Of a DNA stretch of 39,335 nt, positions 1-7,860 are shown one piece after another. The DNA lies in assembly GCA_958452935.1 (NCBI GenBank), contig CAUDVX010000013.1, positions 1-39,335 of the forward strand, written 5' to 3'. The first letter of the stretch is position 1, and every line of letters starts with the position of its first letter. The notes beneath the pieces are model-generated. The model was not told the origin of the DNA, searched no databases, and saw only the letters and a program-made list of their open reading frames with translations. A program made the position numbers and the translations under genes. This DNA is from an uncultured Collinsella sp. (lineage in GTDB: Bacteria > Actinomycetota > Coriobacteriia > Coriobacteriales > Coriobacteriaceae).

Positions 1-1
1 G

Positions 2-301
2 TACTTTGGCATGCTGCTGGGCAAGCCGATCGGCATCTTTGGCATGACGTTCGCCTTGGTCAAGCTCAAGGCCTGCGAGCTACCGCGCAACGTCAACTGG
101 CACATGATTGCCGGCGTGGGTATTCTGGGCGGCATCGGCTTTACCATGTCGATTCTCATCAGCGGTCTCGCCTTCCCGACGGCCCAGTTTGAGGTTCTTG
201 CTGCCAAGGCCGCCATCCTTGCCGGTTCGGTCACCGCCGCCGTGCTCGGCATGATCTACATGAGCGTGGTCTGCAAACACCCCGTGCCCAAGGACGAGTA
301 A
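2..301 (+). CDS. nhaA: Na+/H+ antiporter NhaA, C-terminal fragment
   Basis: The gene enters from the left edge, so only about the last 99 residues are present; the frame is open from base 2. NhaA is an inner-membrane antiporter that exchanges sodium for protons and supports pH and salt homeostasis. The visible part carries the family's late segments: a GKPIGIFGMT stretch, then GVGILGGIGFTMSILIS, a conserved NhaA helix, followed by a last hydrophobic helix (AAKAAILAGSVTAAVLGMIYMS) and a short polar tail ending PKDE. The start and the aspartates of the ion site lie outside the window. A strong hairpin with a short T run follows directly, so this is the end of its transcript. The assignment is secure from the helix motifs. 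Confidence 0.9.
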   Translation, partial: YFGMLLGKPIGIFGMTFALVKLKACELPRNVNWHMIAGVGILGGIGFTMSILISGLAFPTAQFEVLAAKAAILAGSVTAAVLGMIYMSVVCKHPVPKDE

Positions 302-320
302 AAGCACATACAAGTTTGAA

Positions 321-357
321 AACGCCGCCTGTGAACACCATCACAGGCGGCGTTTTA
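321..357. terminator. bidirectional intrinsic terminator
   Basis: A perfect 14-bp stem (321-334 with 341-354) has a 6-base loop, T bases on the right and A bases on the left. It can end nhaA on the plus strand and the small gene at 388-642 on the minus strand. Confidence 0.85.
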
Positions 358-385
358 GTCATTGGGGACGTTCATAAATGACTAG
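356..385. repeat. short palindromic element, GGGACGTTC family (half unit)
   Basis: TAGTCATT and AATGACTA form an 8-bp inverted repeat around GGGGACGTTC. The 30-base unit differs at a single base from the unit at 36789-36818, more than 36 kb away, so it is a dispersed element rather than part of the terminator it abuts. Confidence 0.75.
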
Positions 386-387
386 GT

Positions 388-642
388 TTATTCTACGGTG
401 CCGTAGACGGCGCCCCAGCCGTGGGCGGCCAAGGCTGAGTTGAGTTGGTCGCAAAGTGACTGGCGGTCGTAGTAGCCGGGCGGCAGCAAGTTGACGATTT
501 CCATGAGATCGGGCGCCAGGTCCAAGATTTCGGCCTGTACGATCAGATCCAGGCGGTCGATGGCGTGGCGGTCGTAAAACAGTCCGTCGACCAGGCGCTG
601 CAGGTCGCCGAATTCTTCGGCCTGGAACGATCCATACTCCAT
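388..642 (-). CDS. small hypothetical protein (84 aa)
   Basis: I do not recognise this protein. The ATG at 642 is chosen because GGAGG lies just upstream at normal spacing; an in-frame ATG 30 bases earlier lacks such a site. The product is soluble and acidic. Its N-terminal half is helical in appearance (EEFGDLQRLVDGLF), then comes a hydrophobic stretch (LDLAPDLMEIVNLLPPG) and a C-terminus with a GWGAV motif. No membrane segment, signal peptide or metal motif is visible. It is monocistronic, convergent with nhaA and divergent from the aminotransferase, and ends against the shared terminator. Codon use and the ribosome binding site support a real gene; function is unknown. Confidence 0.65.
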   Translation of the reverse strand: MEYGSFQAEEFGDLQRLVDGLFYDRHAIDRLDLIVQAEILDLAPDLMEIVNLLPPGYYDRQSLCDQLNSALAAHGWGAVYGTVE

Positions 643-792
643 AGTGCCTCCTTGGGCGCCCCGCGCCGGCATGCGCGGCGATTCGTAATTTATTGCGATG
701 GACTTAATCTATCACGGCTTCATACCGTTGCGGCAGTGGCGGTCTATACTTAGACGAACTGCAACGTACCGCTTCGCGAAAGGTCGCACCCC

Positions 793-2097
793 ATGCAGAC
801 GATCTACCAGAAGATGGAAACCACCGAACTCGATGCCGCCATCGAGGCGCTCAAAGCCGAGGTTGCCGAGGTCAAGGCCAAGGGTCTGGCGCTCGACATG
901 GCCCGCGGCAAGCCGTCGCCCTCCCAGGTGGATATCTCGCGCCCCATGCTCGATATCCTCAATGCCGACGCCGATTTGCACGACGGCAACGTCGACTGCT
1001 CCAATTACGGCTGTTTTGAGGGTATTCCTTCGGCACGCAAGTTGGCAGGGGAGTTCCTGGGCTGCCCCGCCGAGCAGACGCTCGTACTTGGTTCGTCGAG
1101 CCTTTTGATCGAGCATGACATCGCCGGCATGTTCTGGCGCTGCGGCTCGTGCGGCAGCGAACCTTGGGAGGCTTACGAGGCCGCTCATGACGGCAAGAAG
1201 GTCAAGTTCCTGTGCCCGGTGCCCGGCTACGATCGCCACTTTGGCATCACCGCCGACCTGGGCATCGAGAACGTCCCCGTCGCGATGACCGACAACGGCC
1301 CCGACATGGACGAGATCGAGCGCCTCGTTGCCGCCGACGACTCCATCAAGGGCATCTGGTGCGTGCCCAAGTATTCCAACCCCACGGGCATCACCTTTAG
1401 CGAGGAAACTGTGCGCCGCCTGGTCGAGATGCCCACGGCCGCGCCCGATTTCCGCATCTTCTGGGACAACGCCTACTGCGTGCACGACCTGTACGACGAG
1501 ACCGACGAGCTCGCAAACATCTTTGACCTCGCTCGCGCGGCGGGCACCGAGGACCGCGTGGTGGCCTTTGCCTCGACGTCCAAGATCACCTTCCCGGGCG
1601 CCGGCATCGGCTTTATCGGTGCGAGCCCCGCGGTCATCGCCGAGTTCTCCAAGTGCCTGAAGGCCGGCCTCATCAGCGCCGACAAGCTCAACCAGCTGCG
1701 TCACGTGCGTTTCCTTCCCACCATCGAGGCGGTCAAGGAGCACATGAAAAAGCATGCCGAGTTCCTGCGTCCGCGCTTTGAGGCCGTCGAGCGCAAGCTC
1801 ACCGAGGGCTTGGGCGATACGGGCTGCGCCACCTGGACGCACCCCCGCGGCGGCTACTTTGTAAGCTTCGATGGTCCCGAGGGCTCGGCCCAGAAGGTCG
1901 CCGCGCTTTGCGCCGACCTGGGCGTCAAGCTCACGCCTGCCGGTGCCACCTGGCCCTATGGCAAGGACCCGCGCGACACCAACATCCGCATCGCGCCGAG
2001 CTATCCCACGGTCGAGGACTTGGAGGCAGCGCTCGACGTACTGGTGCTGGCCGTTAAGCTTGTCGCTGCCGAGCTTGCTCGTGCCGAGCGCGCCTAA
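793..2097 (+). CDS. PLP-dependent class I aminotransferase, type Ic aspartate aminotransferase family
   Basis: This is a 434-residue fold-type I aminotransferase that moves amino groups between amino acids and 2-oxo acids in the cytoplasm, most likely aspartate/2-oxoglutarate. Landmarks are ARGKPSPSQVDIS near residue 37, CPVPGYDRHF at 141-150, the SNPTG motif at 195-199, DNAYCVHDLY at about 225-234 with the PLP-ring aspartate, and STSKITFPGAG, where Lys264 should form the Schiff base with PLP. The C-terminal RIAPSYP segment holds the substrate-carboxylate arginine. Length and motifs match the actinobacterial AspT-like family rather than classical AspC. A TATACT box lies at 747-752. The STAS gene follows after 51 bases. 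Substrate is inferred from family only. Confidence 0.85.
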   Translation: MQTIYQKMETTELDAAIEALKAEVAEVKAKGLALDMARGKPSPSQVDISRPMLDILNADADLHDGNVDCSNYGCFEGIPSARKLAGEFLGCPAEQTLVLGSSSLLIEHDIAGMFWRCGSCGSEPWEAYEAAHDGKKVKFLCPVPGYDRHFGITADLGIENVPVAMTDNGPDMDEIERLVAADDSIKGIWCVPKYSNPTGITFSEETVRRLVEMPTAAPDFRIFWDNAYCVHDLYDETDELANIFDLARAAGTEDRVVAFASTSKITFPGAGIGFIGASPAVIAEFSKCLKAGLISADKLNQLRHVRFLPTIEAVKEHMKKHAEFLRPRFEAVERKLTEGLGDTGCATWTHPRGGYFVSFDGPEGSAQKVAALCADLGVKLTPAGATWPYGKDPRDTNIRIAPSYPTVEDLEAALDVLVLAVKLVAAELARAERA

Positions 2098-2148
2098 CGC
2101 GCGGCTTCCCGTACTATCCGCACTTTCGATACGTAAAGGAGCGTATAC

Positions 2149-2463
2149 ATGGATCTGGGTATTTCCACCAACCCCACGCCAGAGCTCTACACCATTAAGG
2201 TAACCGGCGAGATCGATATCTCTAACGCCGATAGCCTGCGCAACGCCATCGACTTGGCGCTCGAGCAGCCCACCGAGGCCGTTGAGCTCGATTTTGCCCA
2301 GGTGAGCTATATCGACTCGACGGGCATTGGCGTGCTCGTGGGCGCCGCGCACCACGCGGTCGACCACGGCAAGCGCTTTAGCTGCACCAATGTGCAGCCC
2401 CCGGTGATGCGCGTGGTTCAGCTGTTGGGTGTCGACCAGGAGATTTCGATCACCGCTGCATAA
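2149..2463 (+). CDS. STAS-domain protein, anti-anti-sigma factor type
   Basis: A single STAS domain of 104 residues, the normal size for SpoIIAA/RsbV-like anti-sigma factor antagonists. The signature SYIDSTGIGVLVGA is at 53-66; Ser57 is the residue phosphorylated by the cognate anti-sigma kinase in the family, and the unphosphorylated form captures that kinase and frees a sigma factor. An AAGGAG ribosome site precedes the ATG. No HATPase kinase, PP2C phosphatase or sigma gene is nearby, so its partners are encoded elsewhere and the controlled sigma factor is unknown. It could instead act in a different partner-switching pathway. The tat genes follow after about 150 bases. Confidence 0.85.
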   Translation: MDLGISTNPTPELYTIKVTGEIDISNADSLRNAIDLALEQPTEAVELDFAQVSYIDSTGIGVLVGAAHHAVDHGKRFSCTNVQPPVMRVVQLLGVDQEISITAA

Positions 2464-2616
2464 TCTTTGCCCCCAAAAGGGCGTGCCGTTTGGCATATGT
2501 TTGTGATGCGCTCGGATGTTTTGGCGTCCGGGCGCTATACTTGACCGAATGAATAGACGAGTTCCGGCCGAATGGCGCGGTGCGGGCTCGACTCACATCG
2601 AGCCTTGGAGGTATGT

Positions 2617-3195
2617 GTGTTTGGTATTGGAGAGGGTGAGCTCGCTATCATCGTGGTCTTCGGCTTTTTGCTGTTTGGCCCGGATAAGCTCCCGCAGATG
2701 GGCCGCACGATCGGCCGTGCCATCCGTCAGTTCCGCGAGACGCAGGAAAAGATGACGGCCGTTGTTCAGTCCGAGATTATCGATCCGGTGAGCGAGGCCG
2801 CGTCGGCTCCGGTCAAGCCCAAGAAGGCTGCCGTCGACGACGATTCCGATGCGGACGAGGATGCCGCCGAGACGGCAGCGCCCGCCAAGAAAGAGACCTT
2901 TGCCGAGCGCCGCGCCCGTCTTGCTGCCGAGAAGGCCGCGAGCGAGGGTGCCACCGAGGACGAAGGTGCTGCTGAGGAGGCCGAGGCCGAGCCTGCCGCT
3001 GCCACCGCTGCCGCCGCCGAGCTCGAGCCTGCTGCAGAGCCCGAGCCCGAGCCCGAGCCGGCAGAGCCCACGACGGCCGACCTCTATGCCCGTCGTCCCC
3101 GCAAGCGCAAGGCCGTCGTCGACCAGCTCGCTCGCGAGCTCGAGGCCGAGGACGGCGCCGCTGCCGCCGACGCCCCGAAGGGAGGCGATGAGTAA
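2617..3195 (+). CDS. tatA: Sec-independent translocase subunit TatA/TatB
   Basis: This small subunit of the twin-arginine translocase exports folded proteins. I place the start at GTG 2617 because GGAGG ends 5 bases upstream and this gives the canonical short N-terminus (FGIGEGELAIIVVFGFLLFG). One membrane helix is followed by the FGP hinge and an amphipathic helix (LPQMGRTIGRAIRQFRET), the TatA/B hallmark. After residue about 60 comes a long disordered acidic and Ala/Glu/Pro-rich tail with a run of Glu-Pro pairs. The total of 192 residues is long for TatA and closer to TatB; TatA versus TatB cannot be settled here. Its stop overlaps the tatC ATG by one base, indicating translational coupling. 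Confidence 0.85.
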   Translation: MFGIGEGELAIIVVFGFLLFGPDKLPQMGRTIGRAIRQFRETQEKMTAVVQSEIIDPVSEAASAPVKPKKAAVDDDSDADEDAAETAAPAKKETFAERRARLAAEKAASEGATEDEGAAEEAEAEPAAATAAAAELEPAAEPEPEPEPAEPTTADLYARRPRKRKAVVDQLARELEAEDGAAAADAPKGGDE

Positions 3196-3986
3196 TGCCT
3201 ATCGGACCTGCGCGAATGCCGCTCTTCGATCACCTGGGAGAGCTCCGTCGCCGTCTGACCATCGTGGTCGTATCGGTGTTTGCCGCCGCCATCGTGCTGT
3301 ATTTCGCCACGCCCGTGGTGCTCGACATCCTGGAAGACCCCATCCGCTCCTTTGTGCCGGAAGGTAAGTTCTACATCACCACCACGCTCGGCGGCTTTGG
3401 CCTGCGCTTCTCGCTGGCCATCAAGATGGCTGTGGTCATGTGTACGCCCATGATCATCTGGCAGATCTTGGCGTTTTTCCTGCCGGCGCTTCGCCCCAAC
3501 GAGCGCAAGTGGGTCGTGCCCACGGTGCTCGCCTCGACGGTGCTGTTCTTCCTGGGCGCCATTTTCTGCTACTTCATCATCATTCCCGCGGGCTTTGAGT
3601 GGCTCATCGGCGAGACCTCTGCCGTCGCCACGGCGCTGCCCGACCTGGAGAACTACGTCAACATGGAGCTGCTCTTTATGATCGGCTTTGGTGTGGCGTT
3701 TGAGCTGCCGCTCATCATCTTCTACCTGTCCGTCTTCCATATCGTGTCCTACGCGGCCTTCCGCGGTGCCTGGCGTTACGTATACGTAGGCCTGCTTGTG
3801 GGGTCGGCTGTGATTACGCCCGACGGCTCACCCGTTACGCTGGGCCTCATGTACGGCGCCCTGCTCTCGCTCTACGAGATTTCGCTTGCCATCGCCCGAG
3901 TGGTCATTACCGCGCGCGAGGGCAAGGAGGGCTTGTTTGTGAGTCGTCTGGACCTGTTCTCGGACGATGAGGACGACGAGGAGTAA
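3195..3986 (+). CDS. tatC: Sec-independent translocase subunit TatC
   Basis: TatC is the polytopic subunit that recognises twin-arginine signal peptides. The 263 residues show the expected six hydrophobic segments. Near the N-terminus is the family motif FDHLGELRRRL, followed by the LRPNERK cytoplasmic loop after the second helix and ELPLIIFYL in the later half. The GGGAGG site lies in the end of the upstream Tat gene and the start codons overlap, so the two are made together. The acidic C-terminus (DDEDDEE) is cytoplasmic. HypA begins 6 bases downstream, so the operon links the Tat system with nickel-enzyme maturation. Identification is secure. Confidence 0.95.
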   Translation: MPIGPARMPLFDHLGELRRRLTIVVVSVFAAAIVLYFATPVVLDILEDPIRSFVPEGKFYITTTLGGFGLRFSLAIKMAVVMCTPMIIWQILAFFLPALRPNERKWVVPTVLASTVLFFLGAIFCYFIIIPAGFEWLIGETSAVATALPDLENYVNMELLFMIGFGVAFELPLIIFYLSVFHIVSYAAFRGAWRYVYVGLLVGSAVITPDGSPVTLGLMYGALLSLYEISLAIARVVITAREGKEGLFVSRLDLFSDDEDDEE

Positions 3987-3992
3987 ATCGGT

Positions 3993-4349
3993 ATGCACGA
4001 GGTTGGCATTGTCAACGGCATACTCGATACAGTGATTCGCGCGGCGCGTGGGGCGGGGGCCTCGCGCGCCGTTTTGGTGACGCTGCGTATCGGGGATATG
4101 ACCGAAGTTGTGCGCGAGGCGCTCGACTTTGCGTGGGAGACGTTTCGCGACGAGGATCCGTTCACGCAAGGCTGCGAGCTTGCCGTGGAGGAAGTCCATC
4201 CACAAAGCGAGTGTCTGGACTGCGGCGAGGTTTTCGAGCATGATCGCTTTCACTGTCGCTGCCCTCACTGCGGCGGCGCCAACGTGCGCCTGCTGCACGG
4301 CCGCGAGCTCGACATCGCAAGTATCGAAATCGAAACCCCCGACGATTAG
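3993..4349 (+). CDS. hypA: hydrogenase maturation nickel metallochaperone HypA
   Basis: HypA works with HypB to deliver nickel to the large subunit of [NiFe] hydrogenases. The 118-residue protein has the usual length. It begins MHEVGIV, with His2 and Glu3 forming the expected nickel site, and has a zinc site made of CLDC (74-77) and CPHC (90-93). It starts 6 bases after tatC, with a ribosome site inside the end of tatC, and precedes hypB by 55 bases. No hypC, D, E or F and no hydrogenase structural gene is in this window. The link to tat fits export of a cofactor-loaded hydrogenase, which is inference. Confidence 0.93.
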   Translation: MHEVGIVNGILDTVIRAARGAGASRAVLVTLRIGDMTEVVREALDFAWETFRDEDPFTQGCELAVEEVHPQSECLDCGEVFEHDRFHCRCPHCGGANVRLLHGRELDIASIEIETPDD

Positions 4350-4404
4350 CCCGCCAGCCATCTGGTGACGGGGTATAAAGGGGCAAAAGTAAGGAGCGCT
4401 GAGT

Positions 4405-5088
4405 ATGGCTGAGAAAACGATTGATATCGCGTCGCCGATTCTGTCGCGCAACGAGCGCCTGGCAGATCAGCTGCGTCAGCGATTTAAAGAGACAAACACC
4501 TATGTGATTAATGTGCTGTCGAGCCCCGGCTCGGGCAAGACCACCACGATTCTGGGCACCAACGAACGCCTGCGCGACAAGGCCGGCCTGCACTGCGCCG
4601 TCATCGAGGGCGACATCGCCTCGGACGTCGACGCCATCACCATGAAGGAAGCCGGCATGCCCGCCATCCAGATTAACACGGGCGGCCTGTGCCACCTCGA
4701 GGGCAACATGATCATGGAGGCTGTTGACGCGTTCGACCAGGCCGTCGGTCTGGAGAACATCGACGTCATCTTTATCGAAAACGTGGGCAACCTGGTCTGT
4801 CCGGTCGACTTTGACCTGGGCGAGAACCTGTCCATCATGATCCTCTCGGTGCCCGAGGGCGACGACAAGCCCATCAAGTACCCGGGCATCTTCCAACACG
4901 CCGGCGCGCAGCTGCTCAACAAGGTCGACGTGGCTCCGGCTTTCGATTTTGACATGGATAGGTATACTAAGACACTCGATGACCTCAATCCGCAGGCGCC
5001 GCGGTTTGCCGTGAGCGCGCGCAAGGGCGAGGGCATGGATGCCTGGTGCGATTGGCTCATCGGGCAGATTGAGCAAGCAAGGGCGTAA
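4405..5088 (+). CDS. hypB: hydrogenase nickel incorporation GTPase HypB
   Basis: HypB is a SIMIBI-class GTPase that drives nickel insertion with HypA. The 227 residues contain the P-loop PGSGKTT (41-47), VIEGDIASD as the switch region, the metal-binding Cys96-His97 pair in NTGGLCHLEG, Cys132 in ENVGNLVCP and the guanine-specificity NKVD at 172-175. There is no N-terminal CxxCGC nickel motif or His-rich stretch, so it is the short form without nickel storage. An AAGGAG site precedes ATG 4405. The topoisomerase gene follows after 54 bases and may share the transcript. The call is secure. Confidence 0.95.
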   Translation: MAEKTIDIASPILSRNERLADQLRQRFKETNTYVINVLSSPGSGKTTTILGTNERLRDKAGLHCAVIEGDIASDVDAITMKEAGMPAIQINTGGLCHLEGNMIMEAVDAFDQAVGLENIDVIFIENVGNLVCPVDFDLGENLSIMILSVPEGDDKPIKYPGIFQHAGAQLLNKVDVAPAFDFDMDRYTKTLDDLNPQAPRFAVSARKGEGMDAWCDWLIGQIEQARA

Positions 5089-5142
5089 GTCGGCCGCCAT
5101 ACGGGCGGGCGTAGCCGCAGAGATACGAGATAGGAGCCTCTT

Positions 5143-7716
5143 TTGAAGCTCATCATCGCCGAGAAAAACGACGCCGCGCGTCAGATCGCCGAGCGGCTGT
5201 CCACGGGTAAGCCCAAAAAGGACAAGGTGTACAACACCGTCATCTACCGTTTTGAGTGGAAGGGCGAGGAGTGCGTGACGATCGGTCTTGCCGGTCACAT
5301 CCTTGCACCCGATTTTTGCGACAGCGTGCTGTTCGATAAAAAGCTGGGTTGGTATTCGGTCACCGAGGACGGTGAGATGTTGCCGGCCGACATGCCCGAT
5401 GGCCTGGCTCGTCCGCCCTACGACACCAAGCGTAAGCCGTTCCTTGCCGACGGTATCTCCATCAAGGGCTGGAAGCTCGAGAGCCTGCCTTACCTCACCT
5501 GGGCACCCGTCATTAAGCTGCCGGCCGAGAAGGAGCTCATTCGTTCGCTCAAGAACCTCGCTAAAAAGTCCGACAGCGTCATTATCGCCACGGACTTCGA
5601 CCGCGAGGGCGAGCTGATCGGCTCGGACGCTCTCAACAAGGTGCGCGAGGTTGCGCCGGACTTGCCGGTTGCCCGCGCCCAATACTCTTCGTTTACCAAG
5701 GCCGAGATCACGCACGCCTTCGATAATCTCGTCTCGCTCGACCAGAATCTGGCCGACGCCGGCGAGAGCCGCCAACACATCGACCTCATCTGGGGCGCGG
5801 TGCTCACGCGTTACCTGACGCTCGCCAAGTTTGGCGGCTTTGGTAACGTGCGCTCCGCCGGCCGCGTGCAGACGCCGACGCTCGCCCTGGTGGTCGAGCG
5901 CGAGCGCGAGCGCATGGCGTTTGTGCCCGAGGACTATTGGCAGATTCGCGGCATGGGTGCCGCGCAGGGCGCTGCCGAGGACGACCGCTTTAAGATCGCG
6001 CACAAGACGGCGCGTTTTACCGACAAGGATGCTGCCGAGACGGCGTACGGCCATGTCGACGGCGTTACGACGGCAACCGTCGCCGCGGTGACCAAACGCT
6101 CGCGCAAGCAGCAGCCGCCCACGCCGTTTGCGACCACCTCGCTGCAGGCTGCCGCCGCGGCCGAGGGCATCTCGCCTGCGCGTACGATGCGCATCGCCGA
6201 GTCCCTCTACATGGCCGGTCTCATCAGCTACCCGCGTGTCGACAATACCGTGTACCCTGCGACGCTCGATCTGGGCGCCGTGGTGAGCGACCTGGCAAAG
6301 ATCAACCCGGCGCTGGCGCCCGTGTGCAAAAAGGTGCTTGCCGGTCCTATGAAGCCCACGCGCGGCAAGGTCGAGACCACCGACCACCCGCCTATCTATC
6401 CCACGGGCGAGGGCGACCCATCCACGCTCGACGGCGGCCAGCGCAAGCTCTACGACCTCATCGCCCGTCGCTTCCTGGCAACGCTTATGGGTCCCGCGAC
6501 CATCGAGAACACCAAGCTCGAGCTCGACGTCAACGGCGAGCCGTTCGTGGCCTCGGGCGACGTGCTCGTGACCCCTGGCTTCCGCGAGGCCTATCCGTAC
6601 GGCCTTAAGCGCGACGAGCAGATGCCGCCGCTGGAGCAGGGCGATACGGTCGACGTGTTCGACATTAAGCTCGAGGCCAAGCAGACCGAGCCGCCCGCGC
6701 GCTATAGCCAGGGCAAGCTCGTTCAGGAGATGGAAAAGCGCGGCCTGGGTACCAAGTCCACGCGCGCGAGCATCATCGAGCGTCTGTACGCCGTGCGCTA
6801 TCTCAAAAATGATCCCGTTGAGCCGAGCCGGCTAGGCATCGCCATCATCGACGCGCTGACGCAGTTTGCCCCGCGCATCACGAGCCCCGATATGACCAGC
6901 GAGCTCGATGGCGATATGACCCGTGTGGAGCGCGGCGAGGATACCGAAGAGCATGTCGTGACGCACTCGCGCGCGCTGCTGGCTGGCGTGCTCGACGAGC
7001 TGCTCAAGCACACACAGGAGCTGGGCGACGCCATCAGCGACGCCGTCACGGCCGATGCGCGCGTGGGCGCCTGCCCCAAGTGCGGCAAGGACCTGGTTAT
7101 GAAGACGAGCGCCAAGACCCGCGGCAGCTTTATCGGCTGCATGGGCTGGCCCGACTGCGACGTGACCTATCCGGTGCCGAGCGGCGTCAAGGTCAGCCCG
7201 CTCGAGGGCGAGGCGGCCGTATGCCCCGAGTGCGGCGCGCCGCGCATTAAGTGCCAGCCGTTCCGCCAGAAGGCCTTCGAGATTTGCGTGAACCCCATGT
7301 GCCCCACCAACTACGAGCCCGACCTTAAGGTGGGTGAGTGCAAGGTGTGCGCCGAGGCAGGACGCCATGGCGACCTGATCGCGCACAAGAGCGAAAAGAG
7401 CGGCAAGCGCTTTATCCGCTGCACCAACTACGATGACTGCGGCGTGAGCTATCCGCTGCCGGCGCGCGGCAAGCTCGAGGCGACGGGCGAGACCTGCCCC
7501 GAGTGCGGCGCCCCCATCGTGGTGGTCAACACCGCGCGCGGCCCGTGGCGCATCTGCGTCAACATGGACTGCCCGACCAAGGAGAAGAAGCCCGTCCGCG
7601 GTCGCAAGACCACAACCAAGGCGAGCACGGCGAAGAAGACTGCTGCCAAGAAGACGACGGCGAAAAAGACGACGTCCAAGAAGTCGACTACCAAAAAGAC
7701 CGCTGCCGACAAGTAG
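5143..7716 (+). CDS. topA: type IA DNA topoisomerase with four zinc ribbons
   Basis: This enzyme relaxes negative supercoils by single-strand passage. The start is TTG 5143, preceded by TAGGAG at 6 bases. The Toprim domain has Glu7 and the DFDREGE metal motif (151-157). The active site is SYPRVDN with Tyr363 as the DNA-attaching residue. This sequence and the N-terminal MKLIIAEKNDAAR resemble the archaeal-like subfamily more than the GLITYMRTDS form of classical bacterial TopA. Four C-terminal zinc ribbons run from CPKC (644-647) to CPEC (785-788) and beyond, and the protein ends in a histone H1-like tail of about 35 residues rich in Lys, Thr and Ala. A strong terminator follows. Family is certain; whether it is the sole TopA cannot be told. 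Confidence 0.93.
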   Translation: MKLIIAEKNDAARQIAERLSTGKPKKDKVYNTVIYRFEWKGEECVTIGLAGHILAPDFCDSVLFDKKLGWYSVTEDGEMLPADMPDGLARPPYDTKRKPFLADGISIKGWKLESLPYLTWAPVIKLPAEKELIRSLKNLAKKSDSVIIATDFDREGELIGSDALNKVREVAPDLPVARAQYSSFTKAEITHAFDNLVSLDQNLADAGESRQHIDLIWGAVLTRYLTLAKFGGFGNVRSAGRVQTPTLALVVERERERMAFVPEDYWQIRGMGAAQGAAEDDRFKIAHKTARFTDKDAAETAYGHVDGVTTATVAAVTKRSRKQQPPTPFATTSLQAAAAAEGISPARTMRIAESLYMAGLISYPRVDNTVYPATLDLGAVVSDLAKINPALAPVCKKVLAGPMKPTRGKVETTDHPPIYPTGEGDPSTLDGGQRKLYDLIARRFLATLMGPATIENTKLELDVNGEPFVASGDVLVTPGFREAYPYGLKRDEQMPPLEQGDTVDVFDIKLEAKQTEPPARYSQGKLVQEMEKRGLGTKSTRASIIERLYAVRYLKNDPVEPSRLGIAIIDALTQFAPRITSPDMTSELDGDMTRVERGEDTEEHVVTHSRALLAGVLDELLKHTQELGDAISDAVTADARVGACPKCGKDLVMKTSAKTRGSFIGCMGWPDCDVTYPVPSGVKVSPLEGEAAVCPECGAPRIKCQPFRQKAFEICVNPMCPTNYEPDLKVGECKVCAEAGRHGDLIAHKSEKSGKRFIRCTNYDDCGVSYPLPARGKLEATGETCPECGAPIVVVNTARGPWRICVNMDCPTKEKKPVRGRKTTTKASTAKKTAAKKTTAKKTTSKKSTTKKTAADK

Positions 7717-7743
7717 CCGCACGGTCGAAACGTCACCCAAAAC

Positions 7744-7782
7744 AAAAACGAGCGAGGACCTCAAGATCCTCGCTCGTTTTTT
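7744..7782. terminator. intrinsic terminator after topA
   Basis: An 11-bp perfect stem (7748-7758 with 7767-7777) and 8-base loop are followed by six T and preceded by five A, so it can also stop minus-strand transcription coming from 7861-8811. Confidence 0.9.
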
Positions 7783-7786
7783 ATCC

Positions 7787-7840
7787 GGCAGTTAGGGACG
7801 TTCCTTTTCTGCCGGCAGTTTAAGAACGTCCCTAACTGCC
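7787..7840. repeat. 54-nt REPIN-like palindromic element, GGGACGTTC family
   Basis: Left arm GGCAGTTAGGGACGTTCCTT and right arm AAGAACGTCCCTAACTGCC are near-perfect inverted repeats around a CTGCCGG-containing centre. The same 54-base design recurs at 10144-10197 and 36836-36889. Confidence 0.85.
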
Positions 7841-7860
7841 GTCTCGGGAACGACAAAGCG

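Noticed and set aside
2572..2616. Upstream ATG start for the TatA/B protein
   Set aside because: It adds 15 residues with Cys and Arg before the membrane helix and has no ribosome site, while GTG 2617 has GGAGG at proper spacing.
4162..6387. A very long minus-strand open frame (over 700 codons) opposite hypB and topA
   Set aside because: It is the mirror of strongly coding plus-strand genes in high-GC DNA, has no family motif, and the plus-strand products are unmistakable. Similar mirrors at 712-2496, 12087-13790 and 19255-20673 were dropped for the same reason.
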